Shown here one piece after another: positions 42,701-49,553 of a stretch of 64,000 nucleotides of DNA. The DNA comes from DAOULY01 sp034414595 (GTDB lineage Bacteria > Chloroflexota > Dehalococcoidia > SZUA-161 > JAUWZY01), in assembly GCA_034414595.1 (NCBI GenBank), contig DAOULY010000004.1, positions 1 to 64,000 on the forward strand. The letters run 5' to 3'. Under the pieces are notes generated by a model, which was not told the DNA's origin, searched no databases, and saw only the letters and a list, made by a program, of their open reading frames with translations. A program made the position numbers and the translations under genes. How positions within the stretch are numbered: position 1 is the first letter of the stretch; every line of letters begins with the position of its first letter.

Positions 42701-44230
42701 ATTCATCCCTTGGGCAGCGGACAAAAAGTCCAGGTTAGGCCGCTGTCCCACAGCATAGATGACCGTGTCTGCCTCCAGAACGTGCTCCGAGCCCTCGATG
42801 GCATCCACATGCAGGCGCCCCTCATCATCGAAGAACATGCTCCGCAAGTTGAGGCACTCCACGCCAGCCACGTGTCCGTCATCCTGCCCAATGATCCTAG
42901 TGAAGGTGCGTGAGGGATGAATAACTATGCCCTCGCCTTCCCCTTCCTCAATTTCGGAGGGGTCGGCAGGCATCTCTTCTCGAGATTCAACGCAAGCCAT
43001 ATGTACCTCAGATGCACCCAAGCGAAGGGCACTGCGGGCACAATCAAAGGCTACATTGCCACCACCGAGGACAAGTACCCTTTGCCCGACCTCGACCTTC
43101 TTCCCCAAGTTGATATCCCGCAGGAAAGAAAGGCCAACCAAGGTTCCCTTGAGATCGTTGTCCGGAATGTTCAACCTGCTGCCGTGTTGGGCACCGACAG
43201 CAATGAAGGCCGCCGCATAGCCCTGCCTGGAGAGATCATTCAGTGTCAGTCCATCGCCCACGGGGGTATTGGTCTTAATCTCTACCCCCAAGCCCTCAAT
43301 GTAGTCGATTTCTCTCTTGAGGACCTCTTTGGGTAGGCGGTATTCAGGAATTCCCACAGCCAGCATACCTCCGGCTACGGGCAGCGCCTCAAAAACGGTA
43401 ACTCCGTAGCCCTGCTGCACCAAATCATAGGCACAGGCAAGACCAGCCGGCCCGGAACCGATGATGGCGACTTTCTCTTCCTTGGTCCTCTCGATAGGAG
43501 AGACCTCTTCCCGGCCTGCCCTAAGCTCGTAGTCAGCGGCGAAGCGCTTGAGTGCCATGATAGCCAGTGGCTCGTCTACCTTTCCACGTTCGCATTCTCG
43601 TTCGCAGGGGTGAACACATACCCGTCCGCACACAGAGGGGAAGGGCATAGTATTTCTGACCACTTCTAGCGCCTCTTTGAACTTACCCTGCGAGATGAGG
43701 GCAATGTAACCCTGGGCTTTCACACCCGCTGGGCAGGCATGGCGGCAGGGGGACCAGCCCCTCTTTTGGATGGCGAAGACTTTTGGTATAGCCTGTTGGA
43801 AGGGGATATAGATGGCCTTGCGCATGCCTAGGCCTTCGTCAAACTCGCTGGGGACTCCCACCGGGCAAACCTGGGCGCATTCGCCACAGCCGGTACACTT
43901 CTCCGTATCTATGTAGTTGGCATGGCGCAGTATGGTGGCGGTGAAGTGTCCCGGCTCACCGGTGAGCTCGACTATCTCACTATTGGAGAGTATCTCAATA
44001 TCCTTGTGGCGACCGCATTCTACTAGCTTGGGGGAGATTATGCACATGGCGCAGTCATTAGTGGGGAAGGTCTTGTCAAGTTGTGCCATCTTGCCGCCAA
44101 TGGACGGGCTCCTCTCTACCAGGTAGACCTTGATGCCCGATTCTGCCAGGTCGAGGGATGCCTGCATCCCCGCAATGCCACCCCCCAGCACCATTACTGC
44201 CCCAATTGGGTTTGTTCCATCGTCGCGCAT
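39800..44230 (-). CDS. hdrA: HdrA-GltD-HdrA fusion (heterodisulfide reductase subunit A with NAD(P)H domain)
   Basis: A 1476-aa flavoprotein. Domain order: HdrA FAD domain 1 (GGGIAGMQASLDLAESG, residues ~14-30), ferredoxin (CTGCGECAQVCP ~112-123), GltD/NADPH-glutamate synthase small-chain-like domain (~155-620, VAIIGSGPAGLACAYDL ~253), a cysteine-rich CLNCAVCSECLQC segment (~626), remaining HdrA catalytic part 1 (YCSSVCCMYATKEA ~733), HdrA domain 2 (VVGGGVAGMTAALVLAEQG ~1062; YCSRICC ~1226), and a terminal 2[4Fe-4S] ferredoxin (~1405-1450). HdrA normally is 650 aa. It would split electrons between a high- and low-potential acceptor; the GltD part suggests NAD(P)H as a donor or acceptor. Promoter at 44305-44333. 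It leads the mvhD-metV-metF-hdrCB operon. Confidence 0.85.
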   Translation of the reverse strand: MRDDGTNPIGAVMVLGGGIAGMQASLDLAESGIKVYLVERSPSIGGKMAQLDKTFPTNDCAMCIISPKLVECGRHKDIEILSNSEIVELTGEPGHFTATILRHANYIDTEKCTGCGECAQVCPVGVPSEFDEGLGMRKAIYIPFQQAIPKVFAIQKRGWSPCRHACPAGVKAQGYIALISQGKFKEALEVVRNTMPFPSVCGRVCVHPCERECERGKVDEPLAIMALKRFAADYELRAGREEVSPIERTKEEKVAIIGSGPAGLACAYDLVQQGYGVTVFEALPVAGGMLAVGIPEYRLPKEVLKREIDYIEGLGVEIKTNTPVGDGLTLNDLSRQGYAAAFIAVGAQHGSRLNIPDNDLKGTLVGLSFLRDINLGKKVEVGQRVLVLGGGNVAFDCARSALRLGASEVHMACVESREEMPADPSEIEEGEGEGIVIHPSRTFTRIIGQDDGHVAGVECLNLRSMFFDDEGRLHVDAIEGSEHVLEADTVIYAVGQRPNLDFLSAAQGMNLSRRGTIVVDPETLHTGYLGVFAGGDTVSGPASVIEAVAAGKEAAISIDHWLRRIDLKGDRPAKLEKVQDVPKDAVVKQPRNWPQVLDAEKRKRSFDEVVLTLDEQSAIEEAKRCLNCAVCSECLQCVAACQANAPNHLMKDEFIELNVGAVLACPGYSLYDTRLSEEFGFGRYANVVTSMQFERMLSASGPTRGHLERPSDHEEPKRIAFLQCIGSRDQKHQYCSSVCCMYATKEAMLAQDHAPGVECNIFYMDIRAFGKGFDAFYQRAINQGVKYIPCHPSSLREVPLNRNLLLRYQKENGELLEEEFDLVVLSVGMEAPMGADMIAQSLGIKINESGFCYTTPFSPVETSRPGVFVAGTFHEPMDIPDSVTEGSGAAAGALSLVGKSRGTMLSEKVYPPETDVEGAEPRIGVFVCHCGSNIAGVVDVDSVAEFAKTLPHVVSADHLLYTCSADALKTITERIAEFGLNRVVVSSCTPRTHETLFQDTIREAGLNPYLFEMANIRDQCSWVHSHDPERATKKAKSLVAMAVGRAALLEPLHKEHLGLSHAALVVGGGVAGMTAALVLAEQGFQVYLLEQGQELGGRLLHMWNTVEGGDPRAYVNSLIERVEANHNIEVITRARVLKTGGFVGNFKTTIASLDDPTQRLIEHGVTIMATGGQEYRGNEYLLGQDERVMTMGDLEERIQKSPDEVAKAGEVAMILCVGPWEEKSKYCSRICCTVSIKNAIKTKELSPSAKVYVLHKDLRSYGFKERLYTEAREKGVIFIRYTDEKLPRVETVDGRLQITVLEPNLNEELKLSPDILALATAVLPDPSAKELSPTFKVPLTQEGFFLEAHVKLRPEDFASEGIFLCGTAHYPKFIDETIAQAMAAAARATAILSKEHLEVGGAVSKIDPDKCVGCLTCCRICPYQVPKINAQGVAEVEMANCQGCGICAAECPAKAIGLLHYRDVQIEAKAEALMKH

Positions 44231-44304
44231 AGAGCGCCCCTTTCAATCTACATTACTGGCAAGCGCAGAGAGGGTTTCCATAGATGTTTGGTAGACGCCG
44301 TCCC

Positions 44305-44333
44305 AGTATAGTACAACTCGTCATTTTTGTCTA
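44305..44333 (-). promoter_or_regulatory. Promoter of the hdrA-metF operon
   Basis: On the minus strand TAGACA and TATACT are separated by 17 bp, 75 bp before the HdrA-fusion ATG. It is the best sigma-70-like promoter in that intergenic region; nothing else in 300 bp competes. Confidence 0.5.
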
Positions 44334-44694
44334 GTTTCTGTACAGTTTTAGTGGGATGCCCCTGTTTTTAATACTACCTATAATTGGAGAGTTCTTGCCT
44401 TTTCCTCTGCTCGGTTGGCCTTCTCTACTTGGTTCTTCTCTTAGTATTGCTTGGCATACTTAGTGTGAGGCCGCCAACTACTGTAATCTTGCCTCCAGGC
44501 TCGCCGAGGAACGCGACGACCCTATCATGTGAATCTTCAGCAAATCAAAGAGGGGGAGCTGGGGTATCAATAGGTAGAACTTTTGAGGTGGCCTTTGCTC
44601 TCACCATTTGACCCGTCAGCTACCATATGTCAATTCTAACATCAAAAACTAGGCTCTGCAAAGGGTAAGGAGCAGTTTCTCTGGCAACATTGCG
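44334..44694. other. Gene-free stretch upstream of hdrA operon
   Basis: About 360 bp with no supported gene. A 75-codon plus-strand frame (44384-44611) begins with a leucine-rich stretch but lacks a ribosome-binding site. It must contain any upstream regulatory sites of the hdrA promoter. Confidence 0.4.
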
Positions 44695-45033
44695 ATGTTG
44701 TGTTCAAGCCAACATTTTGGGACCACTAGGGAAGACGATTTATCCAATATCTCTTGGATAAATCGCCATGAAGGGGAAATCTCTCTGATTAGAAGCCAGT
44801 TGCTTACTCATATAGAGTTGGCCGAACGAGTCGAGTATGGGGAAAACAGTCTGATTATGAAAATGAGCACAGTGGGTGGCGAAGGAAGCATAGTGGCACT
44901 TTGTGGTGGCTATTCACTCAGCTGCTTTCATATTCCCAACCTCCAGTTGAACATCAAGCCCTTCAGGAATATGGGTGGCTTGGTTGGGAAGCGCTTAACT
45001 GATCCGTGTTCAATAGGTGGAACCAGGATATAG
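44695..45033 (+). CDS. Hypothetical protein
   Basis: A 112-aa frame with natural-looking composition: ISLIRSQLLTHIELAERVEYGENSLIMKM, then TVGGEGSIVALCGGYSLSCFHIPNLQL. No membrane segment. Ribosome-binding site is weak (GGC AACATTGCG). Convergent with the minus-strand frame 45010-45312, overlapping it tail to tail by 24 bp. No family recognised. Confidence 0.3.
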   Translation: MLCSSQHFGTTREDDLSNISWINRHEGEISLIRSQLLTHIELAERVEYGENSLIMKMSTVGGEGSIVALCGGYSLSCFHIPNLQLNIKPFRNMGGLVGKRLTDPCSIGGTRI

Positions 45034-45312
45034 AGCCCCTTCAATCCAGGGATCAATGCTGGATGGTGGGGCAACATTCCACTCAATCGATTCCTTCGGC
45101 AGTGTTACATCAGGCAGTACCAGCCGCTCGCCAGAAGATATACCTGGTGGGTTTTCAAATTTCACATTCACATGTCCTGGAGCGAATACATACAAATCAC
45201 CAAAGCTCGAACCAGTATCATCCTGTAAAAGCCAGACCTGACCACTGCTCACCTGAGCATAGTCAATATACTTCTTAGTCACCCCAGAGAATATGTGTCC
45301 CATATCACACAT
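45010..45312 (-). CDS. Hypothetical protein
   Basis: A 100-aa frame, MCDMGHIFSGVTKKYIDYAQV, SGQVWLLQDDTGSSFGDLYVFAPGHV and a Pro-rich C-terminal half. Beta-strand-like pattern, no membrane segment. Codon choice looks gene-like, but no Shine-Dalgarno is seen and no family is known. Could be the end of a decayed gene, since this region also holds other fragments. Confidence 0.35.
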   Translation of the reverse strand: MCDMGHIFSGVTKKYIDYAQVSSGQVWLLQDDTGSSFGDLYVFAPGHVNVKFENPPGISSGERLVLPDVTLPKESIEWNVAPPSSIDPWIEGALYPGSTY

Positions 45313-45457
45313 GCCTGAAGTAGAGGATTTTCTGCTGGAGAAGCCCTACGCTCAATGGACGCAGGAGAAGTGCAATTTATGCTGTTCGGGGTCAGTGAAG
45401 AATCTGAGTTTTCGGTCGCTCCGCTACAATTTCTTTCGTCGTCGGAATTTCGTTGAA

Positions 45458-45550
45458 CTAAAGGGGAACCTCAGCGACCACTGTTGTTCCCTTGCCTAGC
45501 GCAGACTGCACAGTCAGGGTGTCGTTGACCAACCTGCCCCGCTCGTGCAT
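45458..45550 (-). pseudogene. Histidine kinase C-terminal fragment
   Basis: A 30-codon remnant reading MHERGRLVNDTLTVQSALGK then GTTVVAEVPL and a stop. It matches the last 30 residues of the histidine kinase encoded at 51060-53048 (26 of 30 identical by eye), including its stop. The rest of the kinase is missing. It is fused to the tail of the zinc-ribbon gene at 45514, which therefore has a chimeric end. A scar of a past duplication. Confidence 0.75.
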
Positions 45551-45723
45551 TCAGCAGTCCTCTTCTGTTTCACGCTATTGTTGTGCTGCCTCACCGCAAC
45601 TATGTGTGTTTCTAGTTCGCACAGGTGGCCGCACTGAAGACATTGCTCGTACCAGCCATTCTGGTCTTTGTCGACCACCACATCACCTTTGCATCTTGGG
45701 CAGCTTTTGAATCTTATTATCAT
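45514..45723 (-). CDS. Small zinc-ribbon protein with chimeric tail
   Basis: A 69-aa protein with two CxxC pairs (SCPRCKGDVVV and QCLQCGHLCEL), the classic zinc ribbon. Its last dozen residues (TSGAGWSTTP) derive from the kinase-gene remnant read in another frame, so the natural C-terminus is probably lost. Function unknown. GAG precedes the ATG, a weak ribosome-binding site. Confidence 0.5.
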   Translation of the reverse strand: MIIRFKSCPRCKGDVVVDKDQNGWYEQCLQCGHLCELETHIVAVRQHNNSVKQKRTAECTSGAGWSTTP

Positions 45724-45765
45724 CTCGGTCGCACTCCTCTGCCAATCTGTTTTATCCTCTGGCCT

Positions 45766-47307
45766 CTATCTGATTGCTATCGGCAACCGCTCAGCCACAG
45801 TATGCAAGTCTTTCAACTGTCTCCAAAACCAGTGGGTGATGTCTTCCTCTTTGATCTTCTTTCTAAGCTTCTCGGCTCTGCTTCTTTTTTCTTCCATTGG
45901 CATGTCTAAAGCCTGACACAGTGCCTCAACCGTTCCTTCAACGTTAGTAGGGTCGATGGAAATCGCGCCATCTCTAAGCTGTTCGGCTGCTCCTGCTTCT
46001 TCTGACAGGACGAGTACCCCATTCTTAGTATTCACGATTGGCCCTTCTTTGGCCACCAAGTTCATGCCGTCGGCCACTGGATTTACTAGCAGGACATCGT
46101 ACAAACGCATTCCCGCTATGGCCTGAGGATAGTTGTGCTCATAGAACAAGTTTATCGGGTTCCAGCCATCCCTCCCATACTTGGTATTTATCTCGTTGAC
46201 CAGCGCAAACACTTCATGAGTATATTCTTGATATTGCTTTAAGTTAGTGCGTGAAGGAACCATAAAAGCCAGCAAACTCACTTGGCCCAAAAGATGAGGA
46301 TTGCGTGCCAGAAGCATGTCGTAGGCTTCGAAGCCCAGGAGAATGTTCTTGGTGGGTTCAACTCGATCTACACGTACTATGGTTTTTCTCCCGAGGAAGG
46401 GTCGAATCTTTTGCTCGTAGCCTATTACCTCCTCTGAGTTAGCGAGCCTCTGTAGTTCGGCGACATCTACGGATATGGGGTAGGCATTGACCTTAGTCTG
46501 ATGTCCATTGAAGTGAATGGTACGCTCTTGATGATCTACCCGCGCTTCCTCCAGAGCGAACTCACATGTATACAGGAAATTGTCTACGTCTCGCGTGGTC
46601 TGTAGACCCACAATGTCGCAGGAACACAGGCTTTGGCATATGCTCCTAGACACGGATATAGGAAGGATCATCCACTGTTGGCATGCTGGCCAGGGGATAT
46701 GGATGAAGTGATGGATGAGTGCATGTGGTAGCCGAGCCCTGATAAGTCCTGGTGTTAGATAAAGATGGTAGTCGTGGACCATGACATAGGGTGAATCCTC
46801 ACCGTCGGCCTCAGCTACCACAGCCTCAGCAAAGGCTTGATTGGCTGGAACGTACCCATTCTCCCAGGCATCCCATACCTGCTGGTCTATGCTGGTGTTA
46901 CATGAGTGATTCAACATTTTGTGCTGGAAGAACCAGAGGAATGTGTTGGAGAAGACGCTATAGTACTTATCATACGTGCCCTTGGGAACAAGAACGAAGC
47001 GGAGGTAGGACCTGTGGCCATCAAGGGAGGTAATCAGCGTTCCATTGCGGGAAACCTCGGCGGCATACCGATCTCCTTCGCCCATGGCACAAGCAACCCA
47101 TGTGAAATCCATATATCTGCTCAGGGCACTTAGAGCTATGGCAACACCACCGCCAGCTTTCGTCGCCTGCAGTCTCCCATCTTCAGATACATGGTATTCG
47201 ATGGGACCTCGATTGCTAGCAACGATAAGGCGTCTGGAGTTACCTATCTCGTCAAATAGTCCTGCCAGGCAAGCACCGTTGCTGCCATTCAATGCGAAAA
47301 AAGACAT
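45766..47307 (-). CDS. otsA: Glycosyltransferase family 20, trehalose-6-phosphate synthase-like
   Basis: A 513-aa GT20 enzyme: RLIVASNRGPIEYHVSEDGRLQATKAGGG at the N-terminus (the nucleotide-sugar loop), VMVHDYHLYLTPGLIR, HHFIHIPWP, and NPVADGMNLVAKEGP near the C-terminus. Relatives make trehalose-6-phosphate or glucosylglycerol-phosphate from UDP- or GDP-glucose as compatible solutes; which one is not clear because no phosphatase gene is adjacent. HIPWP replaces HIPFP. It is last in an operon with CBS, TRASH-like and AsnC-like genes. GGGAGG precedes the ATG. Confidence 0.8.
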   Translation of the reverse strand: MSFFALNGSNGACLAGLFDEIGNSRRLIVASNRGPIEYHVSEDGRLQATKAGGGVAIALSALSRYMDFTWVACAMGEGDRYAAEVSRNGTLITSLDGHRSYLRFVLVPKGTYDKYYSVFSNTFLWFFQHKMLNHSCNTSIDQQVWDAWENGYVPANQAFAEAVVAEADGEDSPYVMVHDYHLYLTPGLIRARLPHALIHHFIHIPWPACQQWMILPISVSRSICQSLCSCDIVGLQTTRDVDNFLYTCEFALEEARVDHQERTIHFNGHQTKVNAYPISVDVAELQRLANSEEVIGYEQKIRPFLGRKTIVRVDRVEPTKNILLGFEAYDMLLARNPHLLGQVSLLAFMVPSRTNLKQYQEYTHEVFALVNEINTKYGRDGWNPINLFYEHNYPQAIAGMRLYDVLLVNPVADGMNLVAKEGPIVNTKNGVLVLSEEAGAAEQLRDGAISIDPTNVEGTVEALCQALDMPMEEKRSRAEKLRKKIKEEDITHWFWRQLKDLHTVAERLPIAIR

Positions 47308-47466
47308 TTCTATCCTCCCAGCCAGATATTCAATTCATCCACCACAGCAACAACCAAAACCGAGACCAGTCCGGGGGAAACCGTTCTCTTTCTTGGCCTG
47401 GATAGCTTTGCTCGCCGGACGTGATTCTTCATCTCATCTCCAGTACTTTATGTTGCTTCTTGTTCC

Positions 47467-47706
47467 TCATTGCCCGGCTTGTATGGCAAAGCAGGTGGTG
47501 ACCTGCTTGATACCTTCGATAGCGCGAATGTCTATCAGGTCTGTTTGGGCGATCGACTTAGCATCGGGCCTCTCCAGGATGGCGACCAAGCTATAAGGGC
47601 CAGTTACCGCCTCCACAGCCACAACTCCGGGTGTATTATGCAAGGAGGCCACAACCTGCTGCTTGTGAAGATCGTCCGTTTCAATCAAAAAGTACGCCCT
47701 TCTCAT
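47467..47706 (-). CDS. AsnC/Lrp-type ligand-binding (RAM) domain protein
   Basis: A 79-aa stand-alone RAM domain: YFLIETDDLHKQQVVASLHNTPGVVAVEAVTGPYSLVAILERPD, followed by the ligand-binding helices. There is no HTH, so it may bind an amino acid or another small molecule and act as a sensor or modulator by assembling with full-length regulators. AAGGACAGG precedes the ATG. In operon with CBS and GT20 genes; its ATG overlaps the stop of a short upstream frame. Confidence 0.75.
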   Translation of the reverse strand: MRRAYFLIETDDLHKQQVVASLHNTPGVVAVEAVTGPYSLVAILERPDAKSIAQTDLIDIRAIEGIKQVTTCFAIQAGQ

Positions 47707-47786
47707 CCTGTCCTTACCTCGTTGGATGCCTTGGTCTTGGCACTCTTGTTAAGTACCACAGCAGCAAGGGCAAGACCGCTGGCCAC
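47703..47786 (-). pseudogene. Short frame resembling the CBS protein tail
   Basis: A 27-codon GTG frame: VASGLALAAVVLNKSAKTKA then SNEVRTG, whose stop overlaps the next ATG. It resembles LTLAAMVLTKTAKLKEVRAL at the end of the CBS protein at 48016-48444. It may be a leftover of a duplicated gene end, or a coupled micropeptide. Confidence 0.35.
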
Positions 47787-47788
47787 TC

Positions 47789-48019
47789 TTACATGTGCTT
47801 GAGCATCAGATCGAGCGTTCGCTGCCAGTTCTGCCGCTGGCGGATGCGCTCGAGCATCAGATCAATTATCTGCTCCACGGCTCTCTTATCCCGGAACTTA
47901 TTGCGGCACGCCGTGGAGCAAAAATAGGCGATCTGAGACGAGGAGGAAAAGTCTATCAGTACTGTGTCCGCTGGCTTTAACTCTCTCTCGCAAATATGGC
48001 ACAAACTAACGTCACTCAC
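47789..48019 (-). CDS. TRASH/YHS-like small zinc finger protein
   Basis: A 76-aa protein: CHICERELKPADTVLIDFSS..., YFCSTACRNKF (a treble-clef/TRASH-like pattern) followed by an amphipathic helix (RAVEQIIDLMLERIRQRQNWQ). Start GTG overlaps the CBS stop (GTGA). Metal-binding or small-protein interaction role; the helix may bind a partner. Operon member with CBS, AsnC-like and GT20 genes. Confidence 0.65.
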   Translation of the reverse strand: MSDVSLCHICERELKPADTVLIDFSSSSQIAYFCSTACRNKFRDKRAVEQIIDLMLERIRQRQNWQRTLDLMLKHM

Positions 48020-48444
48020 AATGCCCTTACCTCCTTCAGCTTGGCCGTCTTTGTGAGAACCATGGCGGCCAAGGTAAGATTCTCACAGATCAAGTTCTCC
48101 AGGGTGAGAAGACCGAGGAGCCTTCGGCTCTGAACCACGGGCAATACTCTGATGCCGTGATCCGCCATCACCTTGGCTGCTTGTATTATGTCCTTGCCTG
48201 GCGAGATCGCGGGGCAGTAGCTGTTCATCACCGATCTGGCTGGTTCTGAAACCGGATCAATGGCCGCAGCCACAATGCCGGTGACGATCTCTCTTTCAGT
48301 GATTAGCCCGCAAAACTTCCCGTTGTCACAGACTGGGATGAACCCGGTTCCGGAGATCTTCATTTGGTGGGCCACTTCGATGACTGGTGTAGAAGGAGGG
48401 ACAGAAACGAACTCGGCAGTCATGCAATCTCTGACTTTCAACAT
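48016..48444 (-). CDS. CBS-pair domain protein
   Basis: A 142-aa protein consisting of two CBS motifs (residues 1-60 and 68-130): KVRDCMTAEFVSVPPSTPVIEVAHQMK, GFIPVCDNGKFCGLITEREIV and HGIRVLPVVQSRRLLGLLTLENLI. CBS pairs bind adenine nucleotides and sense energy state. The ATG at 48444 is used with GGAG upstream. First gene of the operon that ends with the GT20 enzyme, so nucleotide sensing may govern osmolyte synthesis. Confidence 0.8.
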   Translation of the reverse strand: MLKVRDCMTAEFVSVPPSTPVIEVAHQMKISGTGFIPVCDNGKFCGLITEREIVTGIVAAAIDPVSEPARSVMNSYCPAISPGKDIIQAAKVMADHGIRVLPVVQSRRLLGLLTLENLICENLTLAAMVLTKTAKLKEVRAL

Positions 48445-48501
48445 ACGTTTTTTCTCCACTATTTGGGAAAAGGCCGTGCCCAAATTACAACCATATCTCA
48501 C

Positions 48502-48866
48502 TTATATCTCACTTATGATTCAGCGTTGAGATGGCTGTTGCTCTAATCTCAGCGCTTAGTGATAGAACGCAATGGATAGAAATGTACCCAGGCTCTTGAG
48601 TAAACTCCCGCTCAGCACACTTAAGTGCTTCACTGTTCGCCATCTACTCCTCATCTTCCTGGGCACGCACTCATCCTAACCCTCAGGGGCTGGAATTCCA
48701 TCCGCCATAGCACATATTTTTATCCCGAATAAAATACCTAAATTTGGCTGTGCCATTTCGGTCAGAGCACTAAGCAATCCTCGTACGCAGGTTTGTCGCC
48801 GATCGGTAAGCATACCCTTTGACAATCCTTTTAGGTTATGGTTAAACTCATTTTTGGCAGGACACC
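48502..48866. promoter_or_regulatory. Divergent intergenic region with candidate promoter
   Basis: About 365 bp between the CBS operon and the response-regulator gene, with no gene. A plus-strand promoter candidate is TTGACA (48819-48824), 17-bp spacer, TTAAAC (48842-48847), which would start the regulator mRNA about 12 bp before the GTG, i.e. nearly leaderless. The CBS promoter was not located. Confidence 0.4.
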
Positions 48867-49526
48867 GTGGAAAAGATCAGGGTTCTGGTTGCTGATGACC
48901 ACCCGGCATTTCGTGAGGGCTTATGCCGCCTCTTGGAGGATGAGGAGGACTTCGAGATAGTGGCTATGTCAGCGGATGGTGAGGAAGCCATCCGGATGGC
49001 AAAGGAGTTCGTGCCGGACGTGGCCATAATCGATGTTGCCATGCCAGTGGTCAACGGCATTGAGGCCACTAGGCAGATCAGGGCAGCGTGCCCGGCCACT
49101 TCAATCCTCATGGTCAGTGCCTATGGCTATGAGTCATATATGCTTGCCGCTCTGCGGGAGGGTGCAGCTGGATATGTGTTGAAAGATGCTCCTCTCCGCG
49201 AGCTGGTCAATGCTGTTCGCTCGGTGCATGTCGGAGAGGCTGCGTTTGACCTAAAGACCCTCAGAAAAATCCTGCGGCGCTTGGCAGATGAGAAAGGCGA
49301 GGAGAGGACAGGTCTTGAGGTATTGCATAGCCGTGAGCTTGAGGTGCTCAAGCTCGCAGCCAGGGCTATGAGCAACAAAGAAATTGCAGCGGAACTCGTT
49401 ATCAGCGAACGCACCGTTCAGACACATATGTTCAATATCTTCAGAAAGCTGGGTGTGGGTTCCCGTATGGAGGCCGTGCTCCGAGCCATAAAGGAAGGCT
49501 GGCTCGGCCACGATGATCTGCCTTGA
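48867..49526 (+). CDS. NarL/FixJ-family response regulator
   Basis: A 219-aa regulator: receiver domain (residues 1-120; VLVADDHPAFREGL, DVAIIDVAMP with the phosphoacceptor Asp about residue 54, VSAYGYE, VLKDAP with the Lys) and LuxR-type HTH (LHSRELEVLKLAARAMSNKEIAAELVISERTVQTHMFNIFRKLGV, about 148-195). GTG start. It is followed by its likely kinase in the same direction. Similar overall to the regulator at 53067-53735. Confidence 0.92.
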   Translation: MEKIRVLVADDHPAFREGLCRLLEDEEDFEIVAMSADGEEAIRMAKEFVPDVAIIDVAMPVVNGIEATRQIRAACPATSILMVSAYGYESYMLAALREGAAGYVLKDAPLRELVNAVRSVHVGEAAFDLKTLRKILRRLADEKGEERTGLEVLHSRELEVLKLAARAMSNKEIAAELVISERTVQTHMFNIFRKLGVGSRMEAVLRAIKEGWLGHDDLP

Positions 49527-49553
49527 TAGCTGCATTTCCAGTGCAGGCGAGTT

